From NCBI GenBank assembly GCA_949289345.1, contig CASENS010000045.1:1-46933 (forward strand): 46,933 bases of DNA. The letters run 5' to 3'. The stretch is from an uncultured Bacteroides sp. GTDB lineage: Bacteria; Bacteroidota; Bacteroidia; Bacteroidales; Bacteroidaceae. A program made the position numbers and the translations under genes. This document shows positions 35,187-43,154 of the stretch, in pieces; positions within the stretch are counted from its first letter, which is position 1, and every line of letters starts with the position of its first letter. The notes beneath the pieces were generated by a model. The model did no database searches. It had not been told where the DNA came from and saw only the letters and a program-made list of their open reading frames with translations.

Positions 35187-36449
35187 TTATTCAAATTTAT
35201 TATAGGGCGTTTTGAACCATATGAAAATGGTGTTTAAGCTTAGTCCAATGGATAAGATTAAGTAAGGGAGTACTAAAGAACCGTTCCATATAGGTAATAG
35301 AACCGTATTAATAATAAATAAAGCAATAATTATCCAAAAAATTGTTTTTATATTCTTTTTGAGAAGCCGTCTTAATAAAGGGTATATAAAGAATGAGCAG
35401 ATAACATAAAATGCAGTTAGTTGCAAAGTGTCAGAAGAGTCAATGCTGATTCTGCGTGCTCCACCTAAACAAATGACAATAAATATGATTTGTGCTAATA
35501 TTAATAGTAATAATTTGAACTTGTTGAATCCTATTTCTTTTCTGGAGGTTGTAGGCTCTACATCAATAATTGTAACATCCTCATCCTTGCCTGGTTTCGG
35601 TTGCTCCGCTTTCTTTGTTAAGAACCTCTCAAAAACATCCAGTGTCACCCTATCCGCCCTGCGTAGCTGCATAGCCGCTTGTACCGCTTGAGCCCTGCGA
35701 GGCGAAAGCAGGGTCACGTCCAAACTTTGTTCGTTTAAAAGTACCGACTCGGGAGGTGTCTTCCCTGTCAAAAGGAAATAGAGGGTGGCGCCAAGGGCAT
35801 AGACATCCGTTTCGGGTGAGAAAGACTGGACACCTCCCGTCCTGTATTGCTCGGGTGGGGCATAGCCTTTGCTTTTACCTACGGGAGTGGTGGAGGTTTC
35901 GCCTCCTTCTTCGTCGTATTGTTTGGCAAGGCCAAAGTCGGCAAGGATGGCTTCTCCGTGAGCCGTGGTCAGAATATTGGCCGGCTTGATGTCCAAGTGG
36001 CAGATGTGTTGCCCGTGAAGATAGCGCAAAGCATCCGCTACCTGAAGGATGTAATTCACCGCCCGTGCTTCGGATAAAGGCCCTTTTTCATCTACCTGTT
36101 GCTTCAACGAGGCTCCTTCGGCATACTCCATGACGTAGTAGGAGGTGTTGTTCTCTTGAAACACGTCAATGACGGGGATGATGTGGGGATGTTTCAGTCT
36201 GGCCAAGGTGCGCGCTTCTTTCTCGAACTTGTCCCTGTAGCGTTGCACCATTTCCCGGCTGCTTTGGGTTCCCATGGTGACATGGGTGGAGCCTTCCGCC
36301 CGTTCGCAATAGTCCTTCATGAAAAATTCCTTGATGGCGACCGTGCGCCCCAAGGAAGTCTGGACGGCCCGGTACGTGATGCCGAAACCGCCCTGGCCTA
36401 AGATGCTTTCTATCTTGTATCGTCCGTTTTGTAAGGAGGTGAGTTCCAT
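35187..36449 (-). CDS. Kinase K6: Ser/Thr kinase with four membrane helices
   Basis: A 420-residue kinase of a second subtype, shared with K7: it opens MELTSLQNGRYKIESILGQGGFGITY and has VAIKEFF, HLDIKPANI, DFGLAK, APPEQ and DVYALGATLYFLL. After a linker with DEDVTIIDVEP, four hydrophobic helices (about 315-335, 345-365, 370-390, 395-413) replace the single span and external domain of the other kinases. It could sense membrane state. It lies 9 nt downstream of the PP2C gene, a classic kinase/phosphatase pair on one transcript. Confidence 0.92.
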   Translation of the reverse strand: MELTSLQNGRYKIESILGQGGFGITYRAVQTSLGRTVAIKEFFMKDYCERAEGSTHVTMGTQSSREMVQRYRDKFEKEARTLARLKHPHIIPVIDVFQENNTSYYVMEYAEGASLKQQVDEKGPLSEARAVNYILQVADALRYLHGQHICHLDIKPANILTTAHGEAILADFGLAKQYDEEGGETSTTPVGKSKGYAPPEQYRTGGVQSFSPETDVYALGATLYFLLTGKTPPESVLLNEQSLDVTLLSPRRAQAVQAAMQLRRADRVTLDVFERFLTKKAEQPKPGKDEDVTIIDVEPTTSRKEIGFNKFKLLLLILAQIIFIVICLGGARRISIDSSDTLQLTAFYVICSFFIYPLLRRLLKKNIKTIFWIIIALFIINTVLLPIWNGSLVLPYLILSIGLSLNTIFIWFKTPYNKFE

Positions 36450-36458
36450 GGTTCTGTT

Positions 36459-37787
36459 TTATTCGTTGGCTTTTTTGTCGGTCATGTTTTCTATCTTATC
36501 TTCATCACTTTCTACGATTTCTTCCTCTTCATTGTTGGGGTCGGATGGTTCCGCATGATTTATTGCCTCTTGAACTACTGCATTATTGGCATTAACCGTC
36601 TGCTGGTTCAGAGAAGTTTCGGCTGGTGGGGTTTGTTCCACTTGTTGTTTTTTCGGCGGTTGTGGATTGGCGGGAGGTACATTTTCTCCCTGCTTGTCAT
36701 CCACCTTCTGTTCCGTCCGTGCGGGTTCTTTTTTCCCCGCCTTGTCTTTATCCGCTCCTTTGGCGAAGACTAGAAAATAGAGGGCGATGGCGAATGCTAC
36801 GATGAGTGTGACCAGTGCGATGAGTAGGTATCGGGATAGACTGCCCTTCCGGTTGGTTGTTTGTGGAATTTGAACCGGTTTCCCGTCTTTTCCCCCTCTC
36901 TCTTCTTCCTCTTCTGTTTCATCGTGCACTTCAGCCATGATGGGGGTAGGGGCTGACGGAGCTTGAGCCGGTGCTGGTTTCCGTTCCTCCACAGGGTCGG
37001 TGACTTCCAGAATGTGTACGATGATGGCAGTGTGGTTGTCCCGGTTCTCGGAGGTGGCTTGAGTTAGCCGTTTCACTTTTTCTTCATCTGTGCCGGCGGC
37101 ATCGGAAAAGTTGTAGCAGATTTGCGGGCTTTCCATGTTCTCCAGCATGCCATCGGAACAGAGGTAGAAATAATCGCCCGGACGGATGTCCGTACTGTGG
37201 TACATGTCGGCTTTGGGACGATGTTCCATATGGGGTTGCATGGCACGGGTGATGACGTTCTTCTGGCGCGAGTGCTTGGCTTCTTCCTCGGTCAGCTCAC
37301 CGATGGCTATCAGGTCATTGACCAGCGAGTGGTCTTTGGTTTGGAAGAGAATGCGGGTGTCGGCTGCCGTTTTTCCAGGGCGGATGTGGTACACACGGCT
37401 ATCGCCCATGTGGGCAATGGTGCATCCGTTTTTGTGGAGCTTTAAGAATGTCATGGTGGTGCCCATCTTCTTGGCGGCTCCCGTGTCTTTTTCATCTAAG
37501 GCGTCAAAAGCATCGGTAAGGGCTTTTCGGAACATTTCATCGGTGAAATTTCCTTCCGCGTTAAGTTGTGAGTTCTGAATAGACTGCCCCATGGCTTCGC
37601 ATACGGTGGCACTGGCCACTTCGCCGGCATCGTGACCTCCCATTCCATCGCAAAGGATAAACGTGCGGTCCGTATCCTTGATACTGTTCGGAAGCGGGAA
37701 TGTACAATCTTCCTGGTGGGGATTACCTTCGGCGTCTTTCCGTTGCCCGTATTCCCAAATCGTATATACTTTCAGTTTATATTTCAT
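36459..37787 (-). CDS. PP2C-family Ser/Thr phosphatase with membrane anchor
   Basis: Metal-dependent protein phosphatase of 442 residues that should reverse the kinases' action. PP2C motifs: QEDCTF (Asp), LCDGMGGHDAGE (about 46-56), KMGTTMTFL, AHMGDSRVY, LCSDGMLENM and a final NRDNHTAI (Asp-Asn). The catalytic domain covers about 1-255, followed by a Pro/Glu-rich linker, a membrane span (about 318-340) and a Gln/Asn/Glu-rich external tail. Catalytic part cytoplasmic, tail outside, mirrors the kinases' topology. Upstream, an 81-nt gap with a palindromic repeat separates it from the FHA gene. Confidence 0.94.
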   Translation of the reverse strand: MKYKLKVYTIWEYGQRKDAEGNPHQEDCTFPLPNSIKDTDRTFILCDGMGGHDAGEVASATVCEAMGQSIQNSQLNAEGNFTDEMFRKALTDAFDALDEKDTGAAKKMGTTMTFLKLHKNGCTIAHMGDSRVYHIRPGKTAADTRILFQTKDHSLVNDLIAIGELTEEEAKHSRQKNVITRAMQPHMEHRPKADMYHSTDIRPGDYFYLCSDGMLENMESPQICYNFSDAAGTDEEKVKRLTQATSENRDNHTAIIVHILEVTDPVEERKPAPAQAPSAPTPIMAEVHDETEEEEERGGKDGKPVQIPQTTNRKGSLSRYLLIALVTLIVAFAIALYFLVFAKGADKDKAGKKEPARTEQKVDDKQGENVPPANPQPPKKQQVEQTPPAETSLNQQTVNANNAVVQEAINHAEPSDPNNEEEEIVESDEDKIENMTDKKANE

Positions 37788-37819
37788 AATAATGCTGTTT
37801 TAAGTTGAATGATAATTTT

Positions 37820-37865
37820 AGCCCCCTCCCTTCGGGGGAGGGATGGGGAGGGGCTGCTAAATTCC
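37820..37865. repeat. Short G+C-rich palindrome between the FHA and PP2C genes
   Basis: CCCCCTCCC-TTCG-GGGGAGGG hairpin followed by a second GGGGAGGGGCT arm; flanks TTTTAG and GCTAAATTCC match those of the copies at 2064 and 38459. Possible transcript-stabilising or attenuating hairpin within the island. Confidence 0.65.
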
Positions 37866-37868
37866 TAT

Positions 37869-38438
37869 TTATATATCCGTCCCTTCTTCATCGGGAATTT
37901 CGAAACGTGCTTCTACGTCGGGCAGGCGGATGATGTCACGATGGTTCAAGACGATGCAATCACCAAACTCCAGTTTGTTCTGTCCGATGAAAGTGGCGTT
38001 CACTTTTTCTTTGTACAGAGAGGCGCAATGTACGAAGCCTTTTCCCGGAATTTTTTTGATTTCAATCACCAGATGTTCCCGGCTCATACGTTTCGTCTCG
38101 CAAGGTATTTGACAAGTGGCTGATGAAGCCGACGCCTTGCGTCCGATGATGTTCTTTCCGGGTTTCAGTTGGAAAGAAAGATGTAAGGACGGGACGAGCA
38201 ACTTACCCAGCGTATAGTTTGGTCCTCCATTGACTTGAGTTTCTTCCGAATAGGAAGTTTTCTCTTTGTCCGGGTATTCGGTTTTCTCCTCCTTGTTTAC
38301 GATTCTCTTGAAAGCGGAAAAAGGCGACTTGTTTTTGCAGATGGGGCAAGTCACAGACTTGGATTCGATTCCCGGTTGGTTCTTCACTGAAAGGACACTT
38401 CCGCAAACCGGACAACCTATTTTTAAAATCTCATTCAT
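37869..38438 (-). CDS. Zinc-ribbon/FHA protein
   Basis: A 189-residue soluble protein. An N-terminal zinc ribbon (CPVC at 9-12, CPIC at 31-34) is followed by a linker with KEEKTEYP and EKTSYSE (Thr53, Thr61) and then an FHA domain (about 90-180): GKNIIGRK (Gly-Arg), MSREHLVIE (Ser/Arg/His) and NATFIGQNKL (Asn). These are the residues that grip phosphothreonine. It ends EEGTDI. FHA proteins bind phosphorylated partners, so this is a likely reader of the kinases' output; its own Thr motifs could be phosphorylated by them. It sits between the caspase-like gene and PP2C. Confidence 0.9.
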   Translation of the reverse strand: MNEILKIGCPVCGSVLSVKNQPGIESKSVTCPICKNKSPFSAFKRIVNKEEKTEYPDKEKTSYSEETQVNGGPNYTLGKLLVPSLHLSFQLKPGKNIIGRKASASSATCQIPCETKRMSREHLVIEIKKIPGKGFVHCASLYKEKVNATFIGQNKLEFGDCIVLNHRDIIRLPDVEARFEIPDEEGTDI

Positions 38439-38458
38439 ATGTTTCTGTTTTTTTAGAA

Positions 38459-38545
38459 GCCCCCACCAAACCTCCCCCCTAAGGGTGAGGCTTTGAATGC
38501 TAAGATAGCTCCCCCACGGGGGGAGTTGAGGGGGCTAAATTCCCA
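38459..38545. repeat. Short G+C-rich palindrome pair between the caspase-like and FHA genes
   Basis: Two hairpins: CCTCCCCCC-type arm against GGGTGAGG, and CTCCCCCACGGGGGGAG, ended by GGGGGCTAAATTCCCATTTA. The outer AGCCCCC ... GGGGGCT arms could close both into one larger structure. Same family as the other short palindromes. Confidence 0.6.
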
Positions 38546-38561
38546 TTTAATAATATATTAT

Positions 38562-39296
38562 TTACCAAACCATTACAGGCATGTGGTCGGAGAACTTTCC
38601 CCACATTACCGGATGCTGTTCGTCTCCGGATAATTTCACCACGCCCGCATGTACATAATTAAAAAGTTCTTTGGCCGTTATGATGCGGTCTCTGTTGGTG
38701 TCTGCTCCTCCCCGCAGTCCCCGCTGAAGGTAGGTAGTAAAGAAACCGTTCTCCATGTCGCGCCGTTCAATGGATACTTCGTCGCTTCGGGATGAAAGGA
38801 ACAGCATGACATTGGCTTTTTGGGCTGCCGCAATGGCATTGCCGGAATTTTTTCCGGGAGTCCGGATTTTTCCGGCATAGCAGGCGTCCGCAAATATCAT
38901 CTTGTTCTTGCATTTGCTTTTCGCCATGGCTTTACGCACCTTGTCGTAACTCAACAGTTTGTCGTAGGCGGAAAAGCCTCCGGGGTAGCCATGTCCGCTG
39001 AAGAAAAATACCACAATGTCGTTGGTGCCGGCTTTCTTGAAAGTTTCTTGCAACGCTTTCAGGATGTTGGCGGCAGTGGCCTGTTGGTTGAGCAGTTGCT
39101 TGTATATGGCATTGCTGTTCTTGCTGTATAGCCAGGATATGGTCTTGGCATCATTGACCGGCAACTTCAAATCTTGTTTGGTTCCCGGATAGTCTGATAT
39201 GCCTACCGAGACCAGATACACCTTGGCCGAAGCCATGGAGCAAAGCCCCAGTAGGAACAGGGTGAGCGTAAGGACGATTTTAGCCTTCATATACAT
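38562..39296 (-). CDS. Exported caspase-fold (C14) peptidase
   Basis: A 244-residue protein with signal peptide (about 1-24, ending MASA-K), then a caspase-like domain: VYLVSVGISDYPG, the catalytic His102 in FFFSGHG and Cys139 in FADACYAG, with the acidic residue before the Cys typical of metacaspase-like enzymes. Near the end DTNRDRIITAKE (199-210) has the spacing of an EF-hand calcium loop. It should cut after Arg/Lys or related residues outside the cytoplasm, unusual among caspase-like proteins, which mostly act inside. The first 17 nt overlap the EF1 gene, so the two are coupled. The inner ATG at residue 3 is an equally good start. Confidence 0.9.
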   Translation of the reverse strand: MYMKAKIVLTLTLFLLGLCSMASAKVYLVSVGISDYPGTKQDLKLPVNDAKTISWLYSKNSNAIYKQLLNQQATAANILKALQETFKKAGTNDIVVFFFSGHGYPGGFSAYDKLLSYDKVRKAMAKSKCKNKMIFADACYAGKIRTPGKNSGNAIAAAQKANVMLFLSSRSDEVSIERRDMENGFFTTYLQRGLRGGADTNRDRIITAKELFNYVHAGVVKLSGDEQHPVMWGKFSDHMPVMVW

Positions 39297-40209
39297 TGTT
39301 GTCGTTATAGTTTATGTAATCGGGTTCGTCAGTCGAGGCATACAGGTTGGCGTTAGGGTCGGGGCCGGTGAAACCGCCTAAGTCGTCGACAGTCAGGTTC
39401 TGGTCGGTGATGTCGATAATCTCATCGTCGGTGATTTCTCCGTCAGAGTTCGTGTCCGTGGCCATGAAGTCGAAAACCTGGTCTTCGTCTACGTCAATGA
39501 GAACAACGTCTTGTCCTTCCACCGATACCACACCGATGTTTGCTTCGTAATCGTCGTCATGAACCACGCCCAGTACTTCCACTTCGTCGTCCTGTCCGCC
39601 CCCCATGGACTCGTCCGTGGCATAAGCCTGTACTTCATCTTCCGGTTGGGTATGGCTTGTGTACTGTGCCTGCCCGGTTTCTACAGTTCCCGTTATTTCG
39701 GAAGAGTCATCAGCGGATGCTGAATTGGCGGTCCATGCGAAATGCTCATTGTAATCCTCTTGTTCTTCAGCGGTCATGTTGTCCCACTCTTCTGCCGTGT
39801 AGGTGTTGTACAGATTGCCGTGCCACTCGAATACGCCACCCGGTCCTACTTCCGCCCGTGCGGCGGCAAAGGCTTGTGAGAATGACATGTCATCATCTAC
39901 ACAGGTAGCCATTGAGATGTTTTCGTCTACGATGGGAGTAGGTTCCGGTTCGGGAGTAGGAGAGGGTGGAGTCGTGTGTGGCGCGACAGCTTCATCAGGA
40001 TTTGCAGCGCCGGTAAAGAGTGTGGAAGCAGCCCCGAACAGGATGCCTACACCACCGCTTACCGCAACCTTCTTCCACATGCCTCCTTTGGCCTTAGTTT
40101 GGGGTGTCTCCTTCTCCTTTGTCTGAGTCTCTTTCTGTTTGTCGGAGGACATCGTTTCGTCAAACTGGGTTTTTTCGTTGCTGTCGTAAACTGTATCTTC
40201 GGTATTCAT
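39280..40209 (-). CDS. EF1: membrane protein with SFSQAF module and EF-hand-like repeat
   Basis: A 309-residue protein of no named family that I know. Layout: acidic N-tail with TEDTVYD (Thr6); positively charged KKVAV then a Gly-rich hydrophobic span (about 46-68); Pro/Glu linker; a 54-residue module (about 107-160: MSFSQAFAAARAEVG and HGNLYNTYTAEEW) with a Trp/Asp-rich end; an EF-hand-like pair (about 229-270, with the loop DTNSDGEITDDE); and a C-terminal tail containing EPDYIN (296-300). Charges place the tail inside and the rest outside. The same parts recur in EF2 and partly EF3. It overlaps the caspase-like gene and may be its partner or substrate; that is inference. Confidence 0.82.
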   Translation of the reverse strand: MNTEDTVYDSNEKTQFDETMSSDKQKETQTKEKETPQTKAKGGMWKKVAVSGGVGILFGAASTLFTGAANPDEAVAPHTTPPSPTPEPEPTPIVDENISMATCVDDDMSFSQAFAAARAEVGPGGVFEWHGNLYNTYTAEEWDNMTAEEQEDYNEHFAWTANSASADDSSEITGTVETGQAQYTSHTQPEDEVQAYATDESMGGGQDDEVEVLGVVHDDDYEANIGVVSVEGQDVVLIDVDEDQVFDFMATDTNSDGEITDDEIIDITDQNLTVDDLGGFTGPDPNANLYASTDEPDYINYNDNNVYEG

Positions 40210-40241
40210 AATGCTAAGTATTAAGAGTTAGATGATGATTT

Positions 40242-40335
40242 AATGTGCCAATAGGCCAATGTACTGATAATGTCGAGTTAGCGCCAATATGTATTCATGC
40301 AGCTGGACATTGATAAATAGGCCCATTAGCACATT
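40242..40335. repeat. Inverted repeat between EF1 and the small exported protein gene
   Basis: AATGTGCCAATAGGCC (40242-40257) pairs with GGCCCATTAGCACATT (40320-40335) with 14 of 16 positions complementary, enclosing about 60 nt. Related AATGTGC-type repeats are common between Bacteroides genes. No promoter box is seen in this 140-nt gap. Confidence 0.6.
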
Positions 40336-40349
40336 GACATATTTTTATA

Positions 40350-40736
40350 TTATTTCTTCTCCGGCCGGTTGCCTTGCGACTGGCGCAAGCGGTTGTATTG
40401 CTGGATGAACTGTGCGGGAAGTTTGTTAGGAGTCAGTTCGGCTATTTCCAGTTCAATTTCCACCAACTGGGAGCGCAGTTCCAAACAAATGGAGTCTTGG
40501 ATCAAATTCATTTTTTCCATGCTCTCTAAGGATACGCCTTCGATTGACTGATTTCTTTTGCGATCCTCTATTTCAATCTTTCTCTGAATGTCTGCTTGGC
40601 GGTTCTTTAGTTCGTTGAGACGAAGAGCTGTCAACGTGGAGTCCGCCTTGGAGACGTTTTGCGCAGAGGTTGTGCTGGGCATTACAAAGCTTGCCGCAGC
40701 TATAACCAAAAGTGTAATAAGGCTGCTCTTAATCAT
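40350..40736 (-). CDS. Small exported coiled-coil protein
   Basis: A 128-residue protein with signal peptide (about 1-25, ending TSAQ) and a charged helical body (about 30-105) with heptad-like Leu/Ile spacing (LRLNELKNRQADIQRKIEIEDR and LELRSQLVEIELEIAEL segments), then a Gln/Arg-rich end. It matches no family I recognise. It overlaps the end of the LRR gene by 8 nt, which supports translation coupling. It may be a periplasmic scaffold for the island's external domains. Confidence 0.7.
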   Translation of the reverse strand: MIKSSLITLLVIAAASFVMPSTTSAQNVSKADSTLTALRLNELKNRQADIQRKIEIEDRKRNQSIEGVSLESMEKMNLIQDSICLELRSQLVEIELEIAELTPNKLPAQFIQQYNRLRQSQGNRPEKK

Positions 40737-41793
40737 AATCGTTGAAGTTTTTGAGTCCTTTAATGTTTTTAGCTTGAGGCAGCGAGGCGGCTTCTACCAT
40801 GTAAGGAATGCTGCCGGTTTGCGCTGATTCGGTATATTCACCCGGAGTGACGACCAACTGTTTGGCATATTCTTTCTTTGCGTCTTTGGGCACGTTTATT
40901 TTGACAGAAGGATTTGCCACTTGCAGCAGGAAGCAGGCTTGTCCGTTGTTGTAGGCAGTGGTCAAGGGTGTTTCTCCTCTGAATACAATTTCTTCCAAAT
41001 CAGACATGCGGGAGGTTTCTCTGAAAGATAGAACCTGAAGGGAAGCCGGTATGTCTATGAGTGTTATGTCCGGACAGTCTATCAAAGCCCCTTGTGTAAT
41101 GTCCGTTGTGCCTTCTTTTATCTTCAGCGTTCCTTTGTAGGAGCGGGGTACACCATATAATATAGTATAGTCTTTATTGTAAAGCGCTCCTTTGTAAGCG
41201 GAAAACTTGGCGTTGTTTGCATCCACATTCACTTCGCGAAGACTTGCGATGGATTTGAGGTTCATCACTTTCTCTACTTTAGCGGGGATGTTGACGATAC
41301 GCAGAGAGTCACTCCAACGGTAGGGAGCCAGATTCAGTGTTTCCCAGTCGCTTCCGAACGAAAGGTCTTTTAAGGCCGAACATTTGAAGAAAGTGCCTTG
41401 TCCCATCTTCACGTCTCCACTGGGGAATATCACCTTGCTGAGTGCGGTACATCCTTCGAAAGCGAAGTCACCGATTTCCTTGACCGATGAAGGCAGTATC
41501 ACGCCGGTCAGTTCCGTCGCTCCACTAAATGCTTTCGGTCCGATTTTGGTAACGCTATATACCACTTTACCGTGTTTTACCTTTGCCGGTATTTCCAGTA
41601 TGCCTTCCGTTTCAGGAATACGTACGTCGGCTATGCTTCCTTTGTAAGTCACTTCGGCTGTCTGACGGGCTTTGCTGGTGATGTTGAAGTATATCTTTTG
41701 GCCGTCAATCGTAGCCGTGAAGTCGTGGGCTGTTGCGATTAGGGTACTGACCCCTATGCACGCCATACTTATTAATAGTCTGATCTTTTTCAT
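40729..41793 (-). CDS. Exported BspA-like leucine-rich repeat protein
   Basis: A 354-residue protein with signal peptide (about 1-22) and irregular LRR_5/BspA-type repeats, visible as VVYSVTKIGPKAFSGATELTGVILPSSVKEIGDFAFEGCTALSKV-like units (about 80-135) and more diverged ones to about residue 285. Each repeat has the I.xxxAFxxCxxLxxVxxP pattern. Such proteins bind other proteins or host factors. Start lies 20 nt after the EF2 stop and the end overlaps the small coiled-coil gene, so it is in the same transcript. Confidence 0.88.
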   Translation of the reverse strand: MKKIRLLISMACIGVSTLIATAHDFTATIDGQKIYFNITSKARQTAEVTYKGSIADVRIPETEGILEIPAKVKHGKVVYSVTKIGPKAFSGATELTGVILPSSVKEIGDFAFEGCTALSKVIFPSGDVKMGQGTFFKCSALKDLSFGSDWETLNLAPYRWSDSLRIVNIPAKVEKVMNLKSIASLREVNVDANNAKFSAYKGALYNKDYTILYGVPRSYKGTLKIKEGTTDITQGALIDCPDITLIDIPASLQVLSFRETSRMSDLEEIVFRGETPLTTAYNNGQACFLLQVANPSVKINVPKDAKKEYAKQLVVTPGEYTESAQTGSIPYMVEAASLPQAKNIKGLKNFNDYD

Positions 41794-41813
41794 AATCGTT
41801 TCGCTTAATTAAA

Positions 41814-43112
41814 TCATGCCTCGCCTGTATTTGCTCCGTTCAGATAGTCGGGACCTTCGTCACCCATGGCTAAGTAGTTGTTCTGGTTCATGTCGGCCTC
41901 TTGTTGGAACGGTTGCATGGCAATGTTCTCCTGGGAAATGTCGGCGATTTCTTCCGATTCTATCTGTCCGTTTTGATTGAGGTCAGTAGCGATAAGGTCC
42001 GCAGTCCCGTTTCTGTCGGCGTCAATGACGAAAACTTCCTGGCCTTCCACATTCAGCACCGCCATATCCATCTGGCTGCCGTCATCCATGGTAAGGGTTT
42101 CGTAGCTGACCACATTGCCCGATGGTTCCGGATCGGGATTCTCGTTCGTCGTCACCATTGCAAAATTCTCTTGGGAAACATCGACTAATTCTTCTTCATC
42201 AATGTGGCCGTTTGCGTTCAAATCCATGGCTATTGCGTCTACAATGCCGTCTCGGTTGAAGTCTACTAAGATGGCTTCTTGTCCATCCACGTTTACGATG
42301 GCTACGTCCATCAAACTTCCATCCTCACAGGTGACGGTCTCGCTATGGATTACTTCCAGCTCTGAGTCATCCTGCGGTTGTTGCGGGGTGTAGCCTGCGT
42401 TATGGCTGTTTGACGTATGATGGGACGGAGTGGATGGAATAGGGGTGGATGCCAGTTCGGAGCTGAAGTTAGCACGTTCACCGGCTGACATCTGGTTCCA
42501 TTCTTCCGCCGTAAAGGTGTTGTACAGGTTTCCGTGCCATTGGAATACGCCTCCCGAACCGACTTCGGCGCGTGCGGCTGCAAACGCTTGTGAGAAGGAC
42601 ATGTCATCGTCCACACAGGTTGCGACCGCAATGTCTTTGCTGCCCATATCCACGTCAGCCTGAATAGAATCACCGGAATCGGAATTCGTCGAAGCAGCCC
42701 AGTCAAAGTGTGAATCGAATTCAGCCCGTTCTTCGGCGGAGAGTTGGTTCCACTCTTCTGCCGTATAAGTATTGTACAGATTGCCGTGCCATTCGAAGGC
42801 GCCTCCCGGTCCTACTTCGGCGCGTGCTGCGGCAAACGCTTGTGAGAAGGACATGTTGTCATCTACGCAAGTAGCTACGGGGATATGTTCGTCCACTTGC
42901 GGGTGTTGCGGTTCGTCCTTGCCTTCTGCCGCACTGGTGAAGAAGGTGGCTGCCGAGCCGAACAATATGCCAGTTCCGGCTCCGATGGCTACTTCTTTCC
43001 AAATCCCGTTTCTCTTGGCTGTGTTCTCGGCTTTCACTCCTTGTCCGTTGTTCTGTGTTCCGTCAAGCGTTGTCGCTTCATGAGTGTCGTAAATGGTATC
43101 TTCGGTTTTCAT
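41814..43112 (-). CDS. EF2: membrane protein with two SFSQAF modules and two EF-hand-like repeats
   Basis: A 432-residue expanded version of EF1. N-tail TEDTIYD (Thr6); Gly-rich membrane span (about 41-62, IWKEVAIGAGTGILFG); two SFSQAF/HGNLYNT modules (about 86-139 and 168-221) with near-identical core; two EF-hand-like repeats (about 270-320 and 350-400, loops DLNANGHIDEEE and DLNQNGQIESEE); and the tail GPDYLNGANTGEA. The internal duplication suggests growth by tandem copying. It lies 42 nt after EF3 and 20 nt before the LRR gene in one transcript. Confidence 0.82.
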   Translation of the reverse strand: MKTEDTIYDTHEATTLDGTQNNGQGVKAENTAKRNGIWKEVAIGAGTGILFGSAATFFTSAAEGKDEPQHPQVDEHIPVATCVDDNMSFSQAFAAARAEVGPGGAFEWHGNLYNTYTAEEWNQLSAEERAEFDSHFDWAASTNSDSGDSIQADVDMGSKDIAVATCVDDDMSFSQAFAAARAEVGSGGVFQWHGNLYNTFTAEEWNQMSAGERANFSSELASTPIPSTPSHHTSNSHNAGYTPQQPQDDSELEVIHSETVTCEDGSLMDVAIVNVDGQEAILVDFNRDGIVDAIAMDLNANGHIDEEELVDVSQENFAMVTTNENPDPEPSGNVVSYETLTMDDGSQMDMAVLNVEGQEVFVIDADRNGTADLIATDLNQNGQIESEEIADISQENIAMQPFQQEADMNQNNYLAMGDEGPDYLNGANTGEA

Positions 43113-43154
43113 GATTGTTCATTTTTGAGGGTAATACATGTTTTCATTATTCTT

